A DNA stretch of 64,000 bases from assembly GCF_024137025.1 (NCBI RefSeq), contig NZ_JAMYJR010000014.1, positions 1 to 64,000 of the forward strand. The letters run 5' to 3'. The stretch comes from Paractinoplanes aksuensis. Lineage in GTDB: Bacteria; Actinomycetota; Actinomycetes; Mycobacteriales; Micromonosporaceae. Each line of letters starts with the position of its first letter. Within the stretch, counting starts at the first letter, position 1. The position numbers were made by a program, and so were the translations under genes. Below, in pieces: positions 1-9,200 of this stretch. The notes beneath the pieces were generated by a model that saw only the letters and a program-made list of their open reading frames with translations, did no database searches and had not been told where the DNA came from.

Positions 1-848
1 CGCCGGCCGGGACCGGCCGGGCGCTGCGCGGGCATGGACGCGGGGCTGGGCCGCGGCGGCATGGACGCCGGGCTCGGCCGCGGCGGCATGCCGGGCTGGT
101 TGGGCCGGGGCATCGAACCGGGCGTGGGACGAGCCCCACCGCCGGACACCCCGAACGGGTTGTTACCGGGACCGCGCTGCGGCGGACGCGGAGCGCCACC
201 GGCGGGGCCGGGACGCGGACCGCCCGGCGCACCGGGAGCCGCGGGACGGCCGGCGGCCGGGGAACCCGGACGCGGCGGCACCGAACCGGGGCCGGGGGTG
301 CGCGGACGCGAGCCACCGTCGGCCGGCGGCTGCTGGGCGCGACGCTCGGCGTCGCGGGTGCGGGCGGCCTGTGCGGCCTTGACCGCGGCCTCCTGCTCGG
401 CCTTGAGGGCCGAGGCACGGGCCTCGGCCGCCGCGACCTCGATGTCGTGGGCGCTCGCCGGCTTGGCGACCGGACCGGGCCTGGGACCCGGGCGGGCAGC
501 CGACGGCTTGGGACTCGCGAAGGGACCGGGCGACGGCGCCGGGGACGTGGGGGCGCTGGGCGCTCCCTCGGCCGGGGCGGCCGTGGGCCGACGCGGCGGC
601 TGAGGCCGTGCGTTCGGCGGGGCCGGCCGGGCGGAGGTGGGCGCGGGTGCGCTCGGAGCCGACGCGGCGGGGGCCGCCGGAGCGGAACCTGCCTCGAGGG
701 CGCCACGCAGCCGCCGGGCCACCGGGGCCTCGACCGTGCTGGATGCGGACTTGACGAACTCGCCCATCTCTTTGAGCTTGGCGAGAACGGTCTTGCTGTC
801 GACCCCGAGCTCCTTCGCGAGCTCGTGTACGCGGGCCTTTCCTGGCAC
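1..848 (-). CDS. infB: Translation initiation factor IF-2, N-terminal part (cut by window edge)
   Basis: GTG start at 848 with GAGGAG about 7 nt upstream. The first residues ([19 protein letters not shown]) are the conserved IF2_N helical motif. After about residue 45 the chain becomes a long Pro/Ala/Gly/Arg-rich linker, as in actinobacterial IF-2, including two back-to-back MPPRPSPAS units and a third partial one near the window edge. The GTPase and C-terminal domains, which bind GTP and initiator fMet-tRNA on the 30S subunit, lie beyond the left edge. It is the last visible gene of a rimP-nusA-ylxR-infB block read right to left. The identification rests on the N-terminal motif and the neighbours. 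Confidence 0.93.
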   Translation of the reverse strand, partial: MPGKARVHELAKELGVDSKTVLAKLKEMGEFVKSASSTVEAPVARRLRGALEAGSAPAAPAASAPSAPAPTSARPAPPNARPQPPRRPTAAPAEGAPSAPTSPAPSPGPFASPKPSAARPGPRPGPVAKPASAHDIEVAAAEARASALKAEQEAAVKAAQAARTRDAERRAQQPPADGGSRPRTPGPGSVPPRPGSPAAGRPAAPGAPGGPRPGPAGGAPRPPQRGPGNNPFGVSGGGARPTPGSMPRPNQPGMPPRPSPASMPPRPSPASMPAQRPAGPGR

Positions 849-940
849 TGCACTCCTCACTTCGAGGTCGTGCGAGCGCACCCGCAACGACCTCACTCGT
901 GCACTAGAAGCCTGTTCATTTCAGGGACTTCATCGTGTGC

Positions 941-1276
941 TCATCTTGGTCGTCCTACCTTGCTGGGTCGTGACGTGGCCACCATGGCCACGTCATCGGT
1001 CGTTCCGTGCGGCATGACCGTACGGATGTGCTCGGCCAGCAAACCGGTGTCAGCAACACCGGTGAGTCGCAGCGCCCGCCCGAAGGCTCGGCGCCGCTCC
1101 GCCAGCGCGAAGCAAGCCGGATCGGGATGCAGATGCGCTCCCCGGCCCGGCAGTCGGCGGCTCGGATCGGGCTGGAGCCGGAGATCAACCCCGGAACCGG
1201 CCACGACGAACCGAATTAACTCGGCAGCCGGCGCGCGCTTGCGACAACCGACACACGTGCGCGTCGGGCCGACCAT
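941..1276 (-). CDS. ylxR: YlxR-family (DUF448) RNA-binding protein
   Basis: 111-residue protein starting MVGPTRTCVGCRKRAP, with the family's conserved TCVGCR motif, followed by RFV and a GRGAHLHPD segment. The ATG at 1276 is preceded by GAGGAG about 11 nt upstream. An in-frame ATG 22 codons further upstream (1342) is less likely because it would extend into nusA and the conserved family begins just before the Cys motif. YlxR is a small basic nucleoid/RNA-binding protein usually encoded between nusA and infB, exactly as here. A 40-bp gap separates it from nusA, consistent with one transcript. Confidence 0.88.
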   Translation of the reverse strand: MVGPTRTCVGCRKRAPAAELIRFVVAGSGVDLRLQPDPSRRLPGRGAHLHPDPACFALAERRRAFGRALRLTGVADTGLLAEHIRTVMPHGTTDDVAMVATSRPSKVGRPR

Positions 1277-1316
1277 TCGAAAGTCTACTCCTCGTGCGTC
1301 CGGAACGCGTATCCGG

Positions 1317-2345
1317 TCAGCTTCCCGCCTCGGCCGCATCACGGTCGGCCGGTGCGGAGGGGGTGGCCGGCTCGTTGTCCGGGCGGATGTCGATGCGCCA
1401 GCCGGTGAGCCGGGCGGCGAGCCGGGCGTTCTGCCCCTCGCGGCCGATCGCCAGCGAGAGCTGGAAGTCGGGCACGGTGACCCGGGCCGTCCGGCTGGCC
1501 GCGTCGACCACCTCGACCCGCAGCGCCTTGGCCGGGGAGAGCGCGTTGCCGACGAACTGGGCCGGGTCCTCCGACCAGTCGATGATGTCGATCTTCTCGC
1601 CGTGCAGTTCGCTCATGACGGCCCGCACCCGCTGACCCATCGGGCCGATGCAGGCGCCCTTGGCGTTGACGCCCGGCACCTTCGAGTGCACCGCGATCTT
1701 CGTACGGTGACCGGCCTCACGGGCGATGGCCGCGATCTCGACCGTGCCGTCGGCGATCTCGGGCACCTCGAGCGCGAACAGCTTCTTGACCAGGGCCGGG
1801 TGGGAGCGCGACAGGGTGACCTGGGGGCCGCGGAAGCCCTTGGCCACGTGCACCACGATCGCCCGCAGCCGGGTGCCGTGCTGGTAGGGCGCCTCGCCCG
1901 GGACCTGCTCGGACTGCGGCAGCACGGCCTCGATCTTGCCGAGGTCGACCAGCACGATGCCCTTCTCGGCCCGGGCCGCGTCGGCCTGGACGATGCCGGT
2001 GATCAGGTCGCCGTCGCGGCCCGCGTACTCACCGAAGTGCTGCTCGTCGGTGGCCTCGCGCAGCCGCTGCAGGATCACCTGCTTGGCCGTCATGGCGGCG
2101 ATGCGGCCGAAGTCGTGCGGGGTGTCGTCCCACTCGCGCACGACCGTGCCGTCGGCGTCGAGCTCCTGGGCCAGCACCGAGGCGACGCCGCTCTTGCGGT
2201 CGATCTCGACGCGGGCGTGGCCCTGCGCGCCGTCGGTGTGCCGGTAGGCGGTGAGCAGTGCCGTCTCGATGGCCGCCAGAATCGTCTCGAACGGGATCTC
2301 CCGCTCGCGCTCCAGGGCGCGCAGCGCCGCGAGGTCGATGTTCAT
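1317..2345 (-). CDS. nusA: Transcription termination/antitermination factor NusA
   Basis: 342 residues starting [20 protein letters not shown]. The order is an N-terminal RNA-polymerase-binding domain (about 1-110), an S1 domain, then KH1 (GPMGQR near residue 236) and KH2 ([16 protein letters not shown] near 305-320). It lacks the C-terminal acidic repeats of E. coli NusA, which is normal for Actinobacteria. The ATG overlaps the TGA of rimP (ATGA), so translation is probably coupled. NusA modulates pausing, intrinsic termination and rRNA antitermination. Confidence 0.96.
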   Translation of the reverse strand: MNIDLAALRALEREREIPFETILAAIETALLTAYRHTDGAQGHARVEIDRKSGVASVLAQELDADGTVVREWDDTPHDFGRIAAMTAKQVILQRLREATDEQHFGEYAGRDGDLITGIVQADAARAEKGIVLVDLGKIEAVLPQSEQVPGEAPYQHGTRLRAIVVHVAKGFRGPQVTLSRSHPALVKKLFALEVPEIADGTVEIAAIAREAGHRTKIAVHSKVPGVNAKGACIGPMGQRVRAVMSELHGEKIDIIDWSEDPAQFVGNALSPAKALRVEVVDAASRTARVTVPDFQLSLAIGREGQNARLAARLTGWRIDIRPDNEPATPSAPADRDAAEAGS

Positions 2346-2962
2346 TCCTCGCCCTCCCCTTCGTCGTCGTCTTCGTCTTCGTCGTCGCCGAAATCGGCCT
2401 CGTCCAGCCGCTTGAACTCGATCTGCACCTTGCCCGCGCCCAGACCGTCGAAGCTGAGCTCGTGCCGCGTGCCGTCGACGTCGAGGACGATGCCCTCGTC
2501 GCCGGTCTCGACGATGCGGCCGGTCAGCCCGTTGACCGCGACCAGCCGGCCCCGGTTGCGCCGCCAGTGGCGGGGCAGGGTGAGCGGCCGGTCGATGCCG
2601 GGCGAGCCGACCTCGAGCTGGTACTCGCCGGCGATCACCTCGGCCCCCGACTCCTCGGCCGCGTCGAGCGCGGCGGAGATCTCGCGGGAGACGACGGCCA
2701 CGTCGTCGAGGCTGATGCCGCCGTCGGTGTCGACCAGCACGCGCACCACGTGGCGGCGGCCGGCCCGGGCGACGGCGACGTCCTCGAGGTCGTAGCCGGC
2801 CTGTGAGACGACGGGTTCGATCACCGCGCGCACCCGGGCGCGGGCGGCGACCAGGTCGACGCGTGGGGCGGCGGGGACGCGGGCCTGCTCGTCCTCGCGG
2901 CGACGCCGCGCACCGGGACCCTGACCGGGCCGGGCGCCGGCGCGACCACCACGCTGCGTCAT
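2342..2962 (-). CDS. rimP: Ribosome maturation factor RimP
   Basis: 206 residues starting MTQRGGRAG. After a basic, low-complexity leader of about 45 residues, the RimP core carries [10 protein letters not shown] and [14 protein letters not shown]. The latter is the family signature. The C-terminus is a strongly acidic Asp/Glu tail (about 15 residues). RimP binds the 30S subunit and assists its maturation. It is the first gene of the nusA block. A -10-like TACAGT (2998-3003, minus) lies about 35 nt upstream of the start, and AAGGTCG precedes the ATG. The exact start within the basic leader is uncertain. Confidence 0.92.
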   Translation of the reverse strand: MTQRGGRAGARPGQGPGARRRREDEQARVPAAPRVDLVAARARVRAVIEPVVSQAGYDLEDVAVARAGRRHVVRVLVDTDGGISLDDVAVVSREISAALDAAEESGAEVIAGEYQLEVGSPGIDRPLTLPRHWRRNRGRLVAVNGLTGRIVETGDEGIVLDVDGTRHELSFDGLGAGKVQIEFKRLDEADFGDDEDEDDDEGEGEE

Positions 2963-3139
2963 CGGTGCTCGACCTTCTTTCAGCGATTGGACAAACGACT
3001 GTATGCCGCCGGGCAGGAATGCCCCGCGGCTGAGACAGAGCGTAACGCGCTGCGCGGGGAGCCGGTTCAGCGCCGCACCGATTCCGCGCCATCCGCAGCT
3101 CACGACGCGTGACTCATGGTGTTGACTGGCGCGGTGCGG

Positions 3140-3622
3140 ATGAGTGTGACGCGACACAGCCGGCGACGCGTGCTCGGCACCGCCGGGCTGAACGTTCTGG
3201 GGCTGACCGTTTTAGGAATGAGCGGCTGCGGGCTCCTCGACGACGAACCCGAGCCACCCGCGGCCCCCGACCCCCTCCAGCCGCTGCTCGACGAAGCCCT
3301 GGCCCTGGCCGCGTCCTACGATCGGGCGATCCTCAGCCAGCCCGGCCTGGCCGCGCGGCTCACTCCCCTGGCCGACGACCATCGCGTCCACGCCGCCGAA
3401 CTGGCCCGGCTGATCGGGGCGGTGGTGCCGTCGGCCGGGGCGAGCTCGGCCCCGAGCGGGCCGGCCGACGCCGCGGCCGGGACGGTGGCCTCGTTGCGCA
3501 CGGCCGAGCAGGCGGCGCAGAAATCCGCGGTGGCCGCATGCAAGGCGGCCACCCCCGAGCGGGCCGGTCTGGTCGGCTCGATCGCCGCGTGCCGGGCCAC
3601 CCACGCCGAGGCGCTGCGATGA
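3140..3622 (+). CDS. Putative TAT-exported lipoprotein
   Basis: 160 residues from the chosen ATG. The N-terminus MSVTRHSRRRVLG is a twin-arginine-type signal followed by a hydrophobic stretch and a lipobox-like GMSGC, so export by TAT with lipid attachment at Cys is likely. An in-frame ATG at 3116 would add eight residues; neither start has a clear Shine-Dalgarno. The mature part is Ala-rich and helical with two spaced Cys. Its TGA overlaps the ATG of the DUF4439 gene (ATGA), so the two are co-translated and probably work together. No specific function is known to me. Confidence 0.75.
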   Translation: MSVTRHSRRRVLGTAGLNVLGLTVLGMSGCGLLDDEPEPPAAPDPLQPLLDEALALAASYDRAILSQPGLAARLTPLADDHRVHAAELARLIGAVVPSAGASSAPSGPADAAAGTVASLRTAEQAAQKSAVAACKAATPERAGLVGSIAACRATHAEALR

Positions 3623-4044
3623 ACCCGCAGCTGGGGGCCGCGCTGGCGGCCGAGGAGGCGGCGATCTACGCGTACGGGGTGATCGGGGTCCGGCTGAACA
3701 GCCGGGGCGACGAGACCGAGGCGCGCGTGGCCGAGCAGGCCCACCGCGGCCGTCGCGACTATCTCGTGGCCCGGCTGGCCGCGGTCAAGGCCAGCTCCGC
3801 GCCCTCACCGGCCGGCTACGAGCTGCCGTTCCCGGTCACCGATCGGGCGACCGCGCTGAAGCTGGCGATCCAGATCGAGGACGGTGTCGCCCAGTCGTGG
3901 CGGCCGGTCCTGGCCGTGACCACCGGCAACGACCGCGGCACGGCCCTGGCCGCGATGACCGAGGCCGCCGTACGCGCCACCCGCTGGCGCCGCCTGGCCG
4001 AGGTCACCCCCGCGACGCTCCCCTTCCCCGGCCGCCCCGAATGA
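3619..4044 (+). CDS. DUF4439 ferritin-like protein
   Basis: 141 residues starting MNPQLGAALAAEEAAIYAYG. EEAAIYAYG early, then EAEQ-type helices and a late helix with WRRL, fit the DUF4439 four-helix ferritin-like fold found in Actinobacteria next to rimP. ATGA overlap with the upstream lipoprotein gene indicates coupling. It has no signal peptide of its own, so it may act on the cytoplasmic side or with the lipoprotein. Metal binding is suggested by the fold but I cannot confirm the ligand set. Confidence 0.82.
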   Translation: MNPQLGAALAAEEAAIYAYGVIGVRLNSRGDETEARVAEQAHRGRRDYLVARLAAVKASSAPSPAGYELPFPVTDRATALKLAIQIEDGVAQSWRPVLAVTTGNDRGTALAAMTEAAVRATRWRRLAEVTPATLPFPGRPE

Positions 4045-4125
4045 CCCCGACCAGACCCTTATGTTCCTTTCCTAGCTACGCGGCGTAGACCTTCCGCGTA
4101 CGCATGGATGCCCGAGAATGACGGG

Positions 4126-4833
4126 GTGCAGGACGAGATCGACTCCACCTCGCCCCGGGGCCGCCTGGCCACCCGCCTGTGCGACGTGATCGAGCACCGC
4201 TGGCCGGCCGAGGTGCAGGCGATCGGTGTGCACGGTTCGCTCGCGCACGGCGACGACCGGGACGGCAGCGACGTCAATCTGACCGTCGTCACCTATCGCC
4301 CCGGGGCCGGTCCCCGCCCGGTGCTCCGCAAGGTCGACGGCATCCTGGTCGACCTGCACGTGGTGACGGCCGACGAGGGGCTGCGCCAGGCCCGACAGCT
4401 CACCCCGCGCTGGCCGCTGGAGGCCGAGCGGTTCGTCACCACCCGCGCGCTGCTCGACCCGCGTGGGTGGTTCGGCCGCCAGCGCGATGCCCACCTGGGC
4501 CGGCTGGCCGAGACCCGGCCGGCCGAGTTCAGCGGTCTGGCCCGGCACGACTGGCAGATCGCCTCGTCCGCGCACAGCCGGGCCGTACGCCTGGCCGAGT
4601 GGTACGAGACGGACGCCGCGCTCGTGATGATCGCCGAGTCGCGGCTGCACGCGGCCCTGGTCACGGGGCTGCTCACCCGTACGTACTTCCGCAACACGGC
4701 CGACGCCGTCAAGCGCACCGGACTGGCCGGGGCCGACGTGCAGGAGTTGGGCGGGGTGCTCAAGCAGCAGGCCGAGGAGCTGACCGCCCGGGGCAAACCG
4801 GTCGACGGCAACCTGGCGCTGCTGTTCGAGTGA
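4126..4833 (+). CDS. Nucleotidyltransferase-fold protein
   Basis: 235 residues from GTG 4126. An upstream ATG at 4108 is possible, but GAGAAT ends 6 nt before the GTG, matching the leaderless pattern seen elsewhere here. The motif GSLAHGDDRDGSDVN is the GSx(n)SDxD nucleotidyltransferase signature, but the second acidic residue is Asn (SDVN). A further LVDLHVV strand supplies a possible third carboxylate. The C-terminal half is helical. The substrate is unknown; these proteins include aminoglycoside adenylyltransferase-like and toxin-antitoxin (MNT) families. Catalytic competence is doubtful because of the Asn. Confidence 0.75.
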   Translation: MQDEIDSTSPRGRLATRLCDVIEHRWPAEVQAIGVHGSLAHGDDRDGSDVNLTVVTYRPGAGPRPVLRKVDGILVDLHVVTADEGLRQARQLTPRWPLEAERFVTTRALLDPRGWFGRQRDAHLGRLAETRPAEFSGLARHDWQIASSAHSRAVRLAEWYETDAALVMIAESRLHAALVTGLLTRTYFRNTADAVKRTGLAGADVQELGGVLKQQAEELTARGKPVDGNLALLFE

Positions 4834-4847
4834 TCACCCGCCCGCCG

Positions 4848-5705
4848 TCACGGCAGGGTCAAGATCTCGGCCCCGTCGTCGGTGACCACCAGGGTGTGCT
4901 CGAACTGGGCCGTCCACCGGCGGTCTTTGGTGACCACGGTCCAGCCGTCCTTCCAGATCTCGTACTCGTAGGTGCCGAGCGTGATCATCGGCTCGATGGT
5001 GAAGGTCATGCCCGGTTCCATCACCGTGTCGAGGCGCGGGTTGTCGTAGTGCGGGATGTAGAGCCCGGAGTGGAACGTCTCGCCGATGCCGTGGCCGGTG
5101 AAGTCGCGCACCACGCCGTAGCCGAAGCGGCGGGCGTACGACTCGATGACCCGGCCGATCACGTTGATCGGGCGGCCCGGCGCGACCGCCTTGATGCCGC
5201 GCATCATCGCCTCGTGCGTGCGCTCGACCAGCAGGCGGGCCTCTTCGCTGGGCTCGCCGACCAGGAAGGTGGCGTCGGTGTCGCCGTGCACGCCGTTCAG
5301 GTAGGCGGTGACGTCGACGTTGATGATGTCGCCGTCCTCGAGCACGGTCGAGTCGGGGATGCCGTGACAGATGACCTCGTTGAGCGAGGTGCAGCACGAC
5401 TTGGGGAAGCCCTTGTAACCCAGCGTCGACGGGTAGGCCCCGTGGTCGCACAGGAACTCGTGGACGACCGCGTCGATCTCGTCGGTGGTGACCCCGGGCT
5501 TGCAGTGCTCACCGGCGAGCTGGGTCGCCTGCGCGGCCAACCGCCCCGCGATCCGCATCTTGTCGATGGTCTCGGCGGTCTGCACGTGCGATCCGCGCCA
5601 CTCTTTCGGGCGCTTCTGGCCGACGTACTCAGGACGGACGATCTGGGCCGGGACCGCCCGCCAGGGCGTCTGCTTCCCCGGCGCCAACGGCGCGCGCACG
5701 GTCAT
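4848..5705 (-). CDS. map: Type I methionine aminopeptidase
   Basis: 285 residues starting [12 protein letters not shown], with AGGAGG 9 nt upstream. It has an N-terminal extension of about 40 residues, as in MetAP1c enzymes. The metal ligands are visible in order: the D pair in [20 protein letters not shown], His in FTGHGIGE, Glu in FTIEPMI and Glu in FEHTLVV. It removes N-terminal Met from nascent proteins. The ATG overlaps the stop of a 30-codon upstream ORF. It ends 14 bp from the convergent nucleotidyltransferase gene. Confidence 0.95.
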   Translation of the reverse strand: MTVRAPLAPGKQTPWRAVPAQIVRPEYVGQKRPKEWRGSHVQTAETIDKMRIAGRLAAQATQLAGEHCKPGVTTDEIDAVVHEFLCDHGAYPSTLGYKGFPKSCCTSLNEVICHGIPDSTVLEDGDIINVDVTAYLNGVHGDTDATFLVGEPSEEARLLVERTHEAMMRGIKAVAPGRPINVIGRVIESYARRFGYGVVRDFTGHGIGETFHSGLYIPHYDNPRLDTVMEPGMTFTIEPMITLGTYEYEIWKDGWTVVTKDRRWTAQFEHTLVVTDDGAEILTLP

Positions 5706-5794
5706 GGCTGAGCCTCCTGGGGCATGCCCTCCTGGCCCTCGCCTGCGAGGTCGTAGGTCGGCGCGGCCGGGTGCCGCTCGGTGCAGTCGGTCAT
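5702..5794 (-). CDS. Possible 30-residue leader ORF upstream of map
   Basis: ATG at 5794 opens a 30-codon frame ([20 protein letters not shown]...) whose TGA overlaps the map ATG (ATGA). TAGGCT (5801-5806, minus) ends 6 nt before this ATG, so the transcript may be leaderless and begin with this small ORF. Map also has its own AGGAGG inside the ORF, so the ORF could couple translation or act as a sensor. Too short to compare with a family. Confidence 0.4.
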   Translation of the reverse strand: MTDCTERHPAAPTYDLAGEGQEGMPQEAQP

Positions 5795-5915
5795 ACCCGA
5801 AGCCTATAAGCCGGACCGCCGCCATTCACTGTGGCGGCCACCGCACCATAACGGCTCGGTTGAGGCCGATCGGCCGGTTCTTGCCGCTCCCAGGCCCCTG
5901 TGTAATCGTGTCAGC

Positions 5916-6227
5916 GTGGATCAAGAGGGGGCGGACCCGAACTTCACGGCCACGGCGGCGATGGAGGCCGACCGGGTCGTCGTGACGGTCGGTGGCGAGG
6001 TGGACATGTCCACCGCGGACGTGATGTTCGAGACGAGCATCCGGGACGGCCGGCCCGCGGCGACGCTCGACCTGCGGGCGGTCACCTTCTTCGACTCGGC
6101 CGCGATCCATGCGCTGCTGCGGCTGGCCGAGCACTACGGCGAGCGGCTGACCGTGCTCCCGTCGCCGCAGGTGCGCCGCGTGCTCGAGATCTCCGGGCTG
6201 TCGACCCAGCCCTGGCTCAGCGACTGA
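5916..6227 (+). CDS. STAS-domain anti-sigma factor antagonist
   Basis: 103 residues from GTG 5916. The fold shows the N-terminal strand FTATAAMEADRVVVTVGGEVD, then LDLRAVTFFDSAAIHALL, where DSAAI is the conserved site with the phosphorylatable Ser. A -10-like TGTAAT lies 9 nt upstream; a longer frame exists but conserved sequence begins here. It ends inside the last 11 bp of the convergent kinase/phosphatase gene, which carries both a SpoIIE phosphatase and an RsbW-like ATPase. In partner switching the unphosphorylated antagonist binds the anti-sigma kinase and frees a sigma factor. That this pair interacts is inference. Confidence 0.85.
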   Translation: MDQEGADPNFTATAAMEADRVVVTVGGEVDMSTADVMFETSIRDGRPAATLDLRAVTFFDSAAIHALLRLAEHYGERLTVLPSPQVRRVLEISGLSTQPWLSD

Positions 6228-9200
6228 ACCGGCGCCGCAGCGTCACCGCGGTGCCGGCCTCGGACCGCACCACCGACAACTCGGTCAGCGCACCGATCAG
6301 CGCCAGCCCCCGGCCGCGGAAGCCGCCCGACTCGCTGGGCTTCCAGTGGCCCGTGTCCCGCACGGTTACGGTCACCGCCTCGTCGGTCACCGCCGCCTCG
6401 ACCGTGATGCTCGCCTCGGCCGGATCGACCGGATGCTCGATCGCGTTGGCCGCCGCCTCGGAGACGGCCACGGTCAGGTCGAAGATGTCCGCCTCAGGCA
6501 CGTCGTTGCCGGTCAGGAAGTCGTCGAGGCGGCGGCGGAGCACGCTGAGCCGGGTCGGCTCGGCCGGCAGCCGCAGCACGAACTCGCGGGGCTCGGTCGC
6601 CTCGAGCGCGAGCAGCGCGATGTCGTCGCGCCGGGGCCGCCGGGCCGCCTTGGCCAGCAGCGTGTCCAGCAGGTCCTCGACGTGCTCGGCGGGCTTGGCG
6701 GCGTCGCTGACCAGCTCGGCCAGCCCGGCGTCGATGCCGGTCGTACGATCCTCGACCAGGCCGTCGGTGAACAGCAGGAGCCTCGAGTTGCCGGGCACGT
6801 CGGTCACCAGCGTCGGGTACTCGACGTCGCTGAGCGCGCCGATCGGCGGGCCCAGGGCCGTGCTGTAGAGGAACGAGCCGGCCTCGCCCGGCGGCACCAG
6901 CACCGGCGGCGGGTGACCGGCCGACGAGTAGTGCAGCCGCCGCTGCCGCGGATCGAAACGCACGCAGACCACGGTCGCGAACTGCCGCCGGCCCAGGTTG
7001 TCGACCAGCCGGTTGAGCCGGGTCAGCGCCTCGCCGCAGTCGAAGCCTTCGAGGATGTAGGCCCGGAGCGCGTTGCGCAGCTGGCCCATGCCCGCCGCGG
7101 CCTGCACGCCCTTGCCGACCACGTCGCCGATGACCAGGAACACCTGGTCGCCGGGGGTGGCGATCACGTCGTACCAGTCGCCGCCGACCTCGGCCTCGGA
7201 ACTGCCCGGCAGGTAGCGGCTGGCCACGACGGCCCCCGGCACCCGGGGCAGGGTCTGCGGCAGCAGGCTGTGCTGCAGGGTGCTGGCGATCCGGTGCTCG
7301 GCCTCGTAGAGCCGGGCGTTCTCGAGCCGCAGCCCGATGATGCGGGCCAGCTGGGTCAGCACGGCCGGCTCCGGAGTGCCCAGCGGGGAGGCCCACACCC
7401 GCAGCTCGCCGACGGTCGCGCCGGACGTGTCGGGCAGCGGCAGCACCACGTCGGGCCGGGCCACCGGGTCGGCCCCGGCGTCCACCTCGGCCCGGGCCCC
7501 GGGCACGGTGACCACCACCCGGCCGGCCGTGGTCATGTCGCGCACGTGCTGGGCGGCCACGTCGAGCACCTCGGCCGTGGTGCGCACCGTGCTCACCGCG
7601 ACCGCCGTGTCGACCAGCCCCCGCAGCCGGTTGACGATCTCGCGGCGGGCTTGGCCGAGGTCGAGGTTGGCCCGCACCCGGGCCGTCAGGTCGCGGGCCG
7701 AGAACGGCTTGACCAGGTAGTCGTCGGCGCCGGCGGCGAGCCCCTCGCTGGACGCCTCCTCACCGGCCCGGGCCGAGAGCACCACGATCGGCACCTCCCG
7801 GGTGCGGGCGTCGGACCGCAGCGCGGTGATCAGGCCGAAGCCGTCCAGCCGCGGCATCATCACGTCGGTCAGCACCAGGTCGTACTCGTTGCGGGCGGCC
7901 AGTTCGAGGGCGGCCCGGCCGTCGACCGCGGTGGTGACGTCCCACAGCGGGCGCAGCAGCCGGGCCAGGTGGTCGCGCAGGTCGGCGTTGTCGTCGGCCA
8001 GCAGGATGCGGCCCCGGCGACGGCCGGTGGCGGCGGACGGCGCGACCGGCAGCGGCGCCGGCTCGTCCCCGGCCCACCAGTGCCCGGCCTCCTCGACGTA
8101 CGGGCGGGCGTCGAACTCGGCCACCACCCGTTCGCCCCCGCCGGACAGGCGGTCGGCCGGCAGGTGGGCCGTGCCGAAGGGCACGGTGACCGTGAAGACG
8201 CTGCCCTGGCCGGGCTCGCTCTCGACCCCGGCCGTCCCGCCGTGCAGCTCGGCCAGCTCGCGGACCAGGGCCAGGCCGATGCCGGTGCCCTCGTGGCTGC
8301 GGGACCAGACGCCGGTGACGCGGTGGAACCGGTCGAACAGCAGCGGCAACTGGTCGGCCGGGATGCCGACCCCGGTGTCGCGCACGGTCAGCTCCGCGCC
8401 CCGGTCGGCCACCCGCACGGCGACCTCGATGCGGCCGTGCTCGGTGTACTTGACCGCGTTGGAGAGCAGGTTGAGGACGATCTTCTCCCACATCTCGCGG
8501 TCGACGTGGACCGGCGCCGGCAGCGGCGGGGCGTCGACCGCCAGCACCAGGCCGGCCCGTTCCACGGCCGAGCGGAACGTGCTGGCCAGCCGGGCCGTGT
8601 AGTCGGCGAGGTCAGTCGGCCGGTACGCGGCGCGCAACCGCCCCGACTCGAGGCGGGAGAAGTCGAGCACCGTGTTGACCAGCTTGAGCAGGCGCAGCCC
8701 GTTGCGCTGCATGGGCAGGAGCCGTTCGCGCTGGTCGTCGGGCAGCTCGGGGTCGTCCAGCAGGTCTTCCAGCGGGCCCAGGATCAAGGTCAGCGGCGTA
8801 CGGAACTCGTGGCTGACGTTCGAGAAGAAGTTGGTCTTGGCCCGGTCGAGCGCGGCCAGCCCGACGGCCCGGGCCCTTTCCTGCTCGTACGCCCGCAGGT
8901 TGCCCACCGCCCGCGAGATCTGCGCGGTCGCCAGCTCGAGGAAGTCGCGATAGCCCCCGCTCAGCGCCAGATAGCGGCTCACCCCGACGATCAGCGCGCC
9001 GACCCGCTGCGTGCCGACGGTGACCGGCAGCACGAGCGCCTGGTCGGCGGCCGAGGGCGGCGCGGCGGTGATCTCGCGCAACGTCGCCGACGCCTGCTGC
9101 CCGGTCTCGACCACCTGCCGGACGACCGCAGGTGGCGGCGTGACCTCGTCGAGCTCGTCCTCGTCGACGAGGACGAGCTCGGCGTACGGGACGTCGGCCG

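Noticed and set aside
447-2795. 782-codon plus-strand frame across infB, ylxR, nusA and rimP
   Set aside because: Covers four well-supported minus-strand genes; its translation has no conserved motif.
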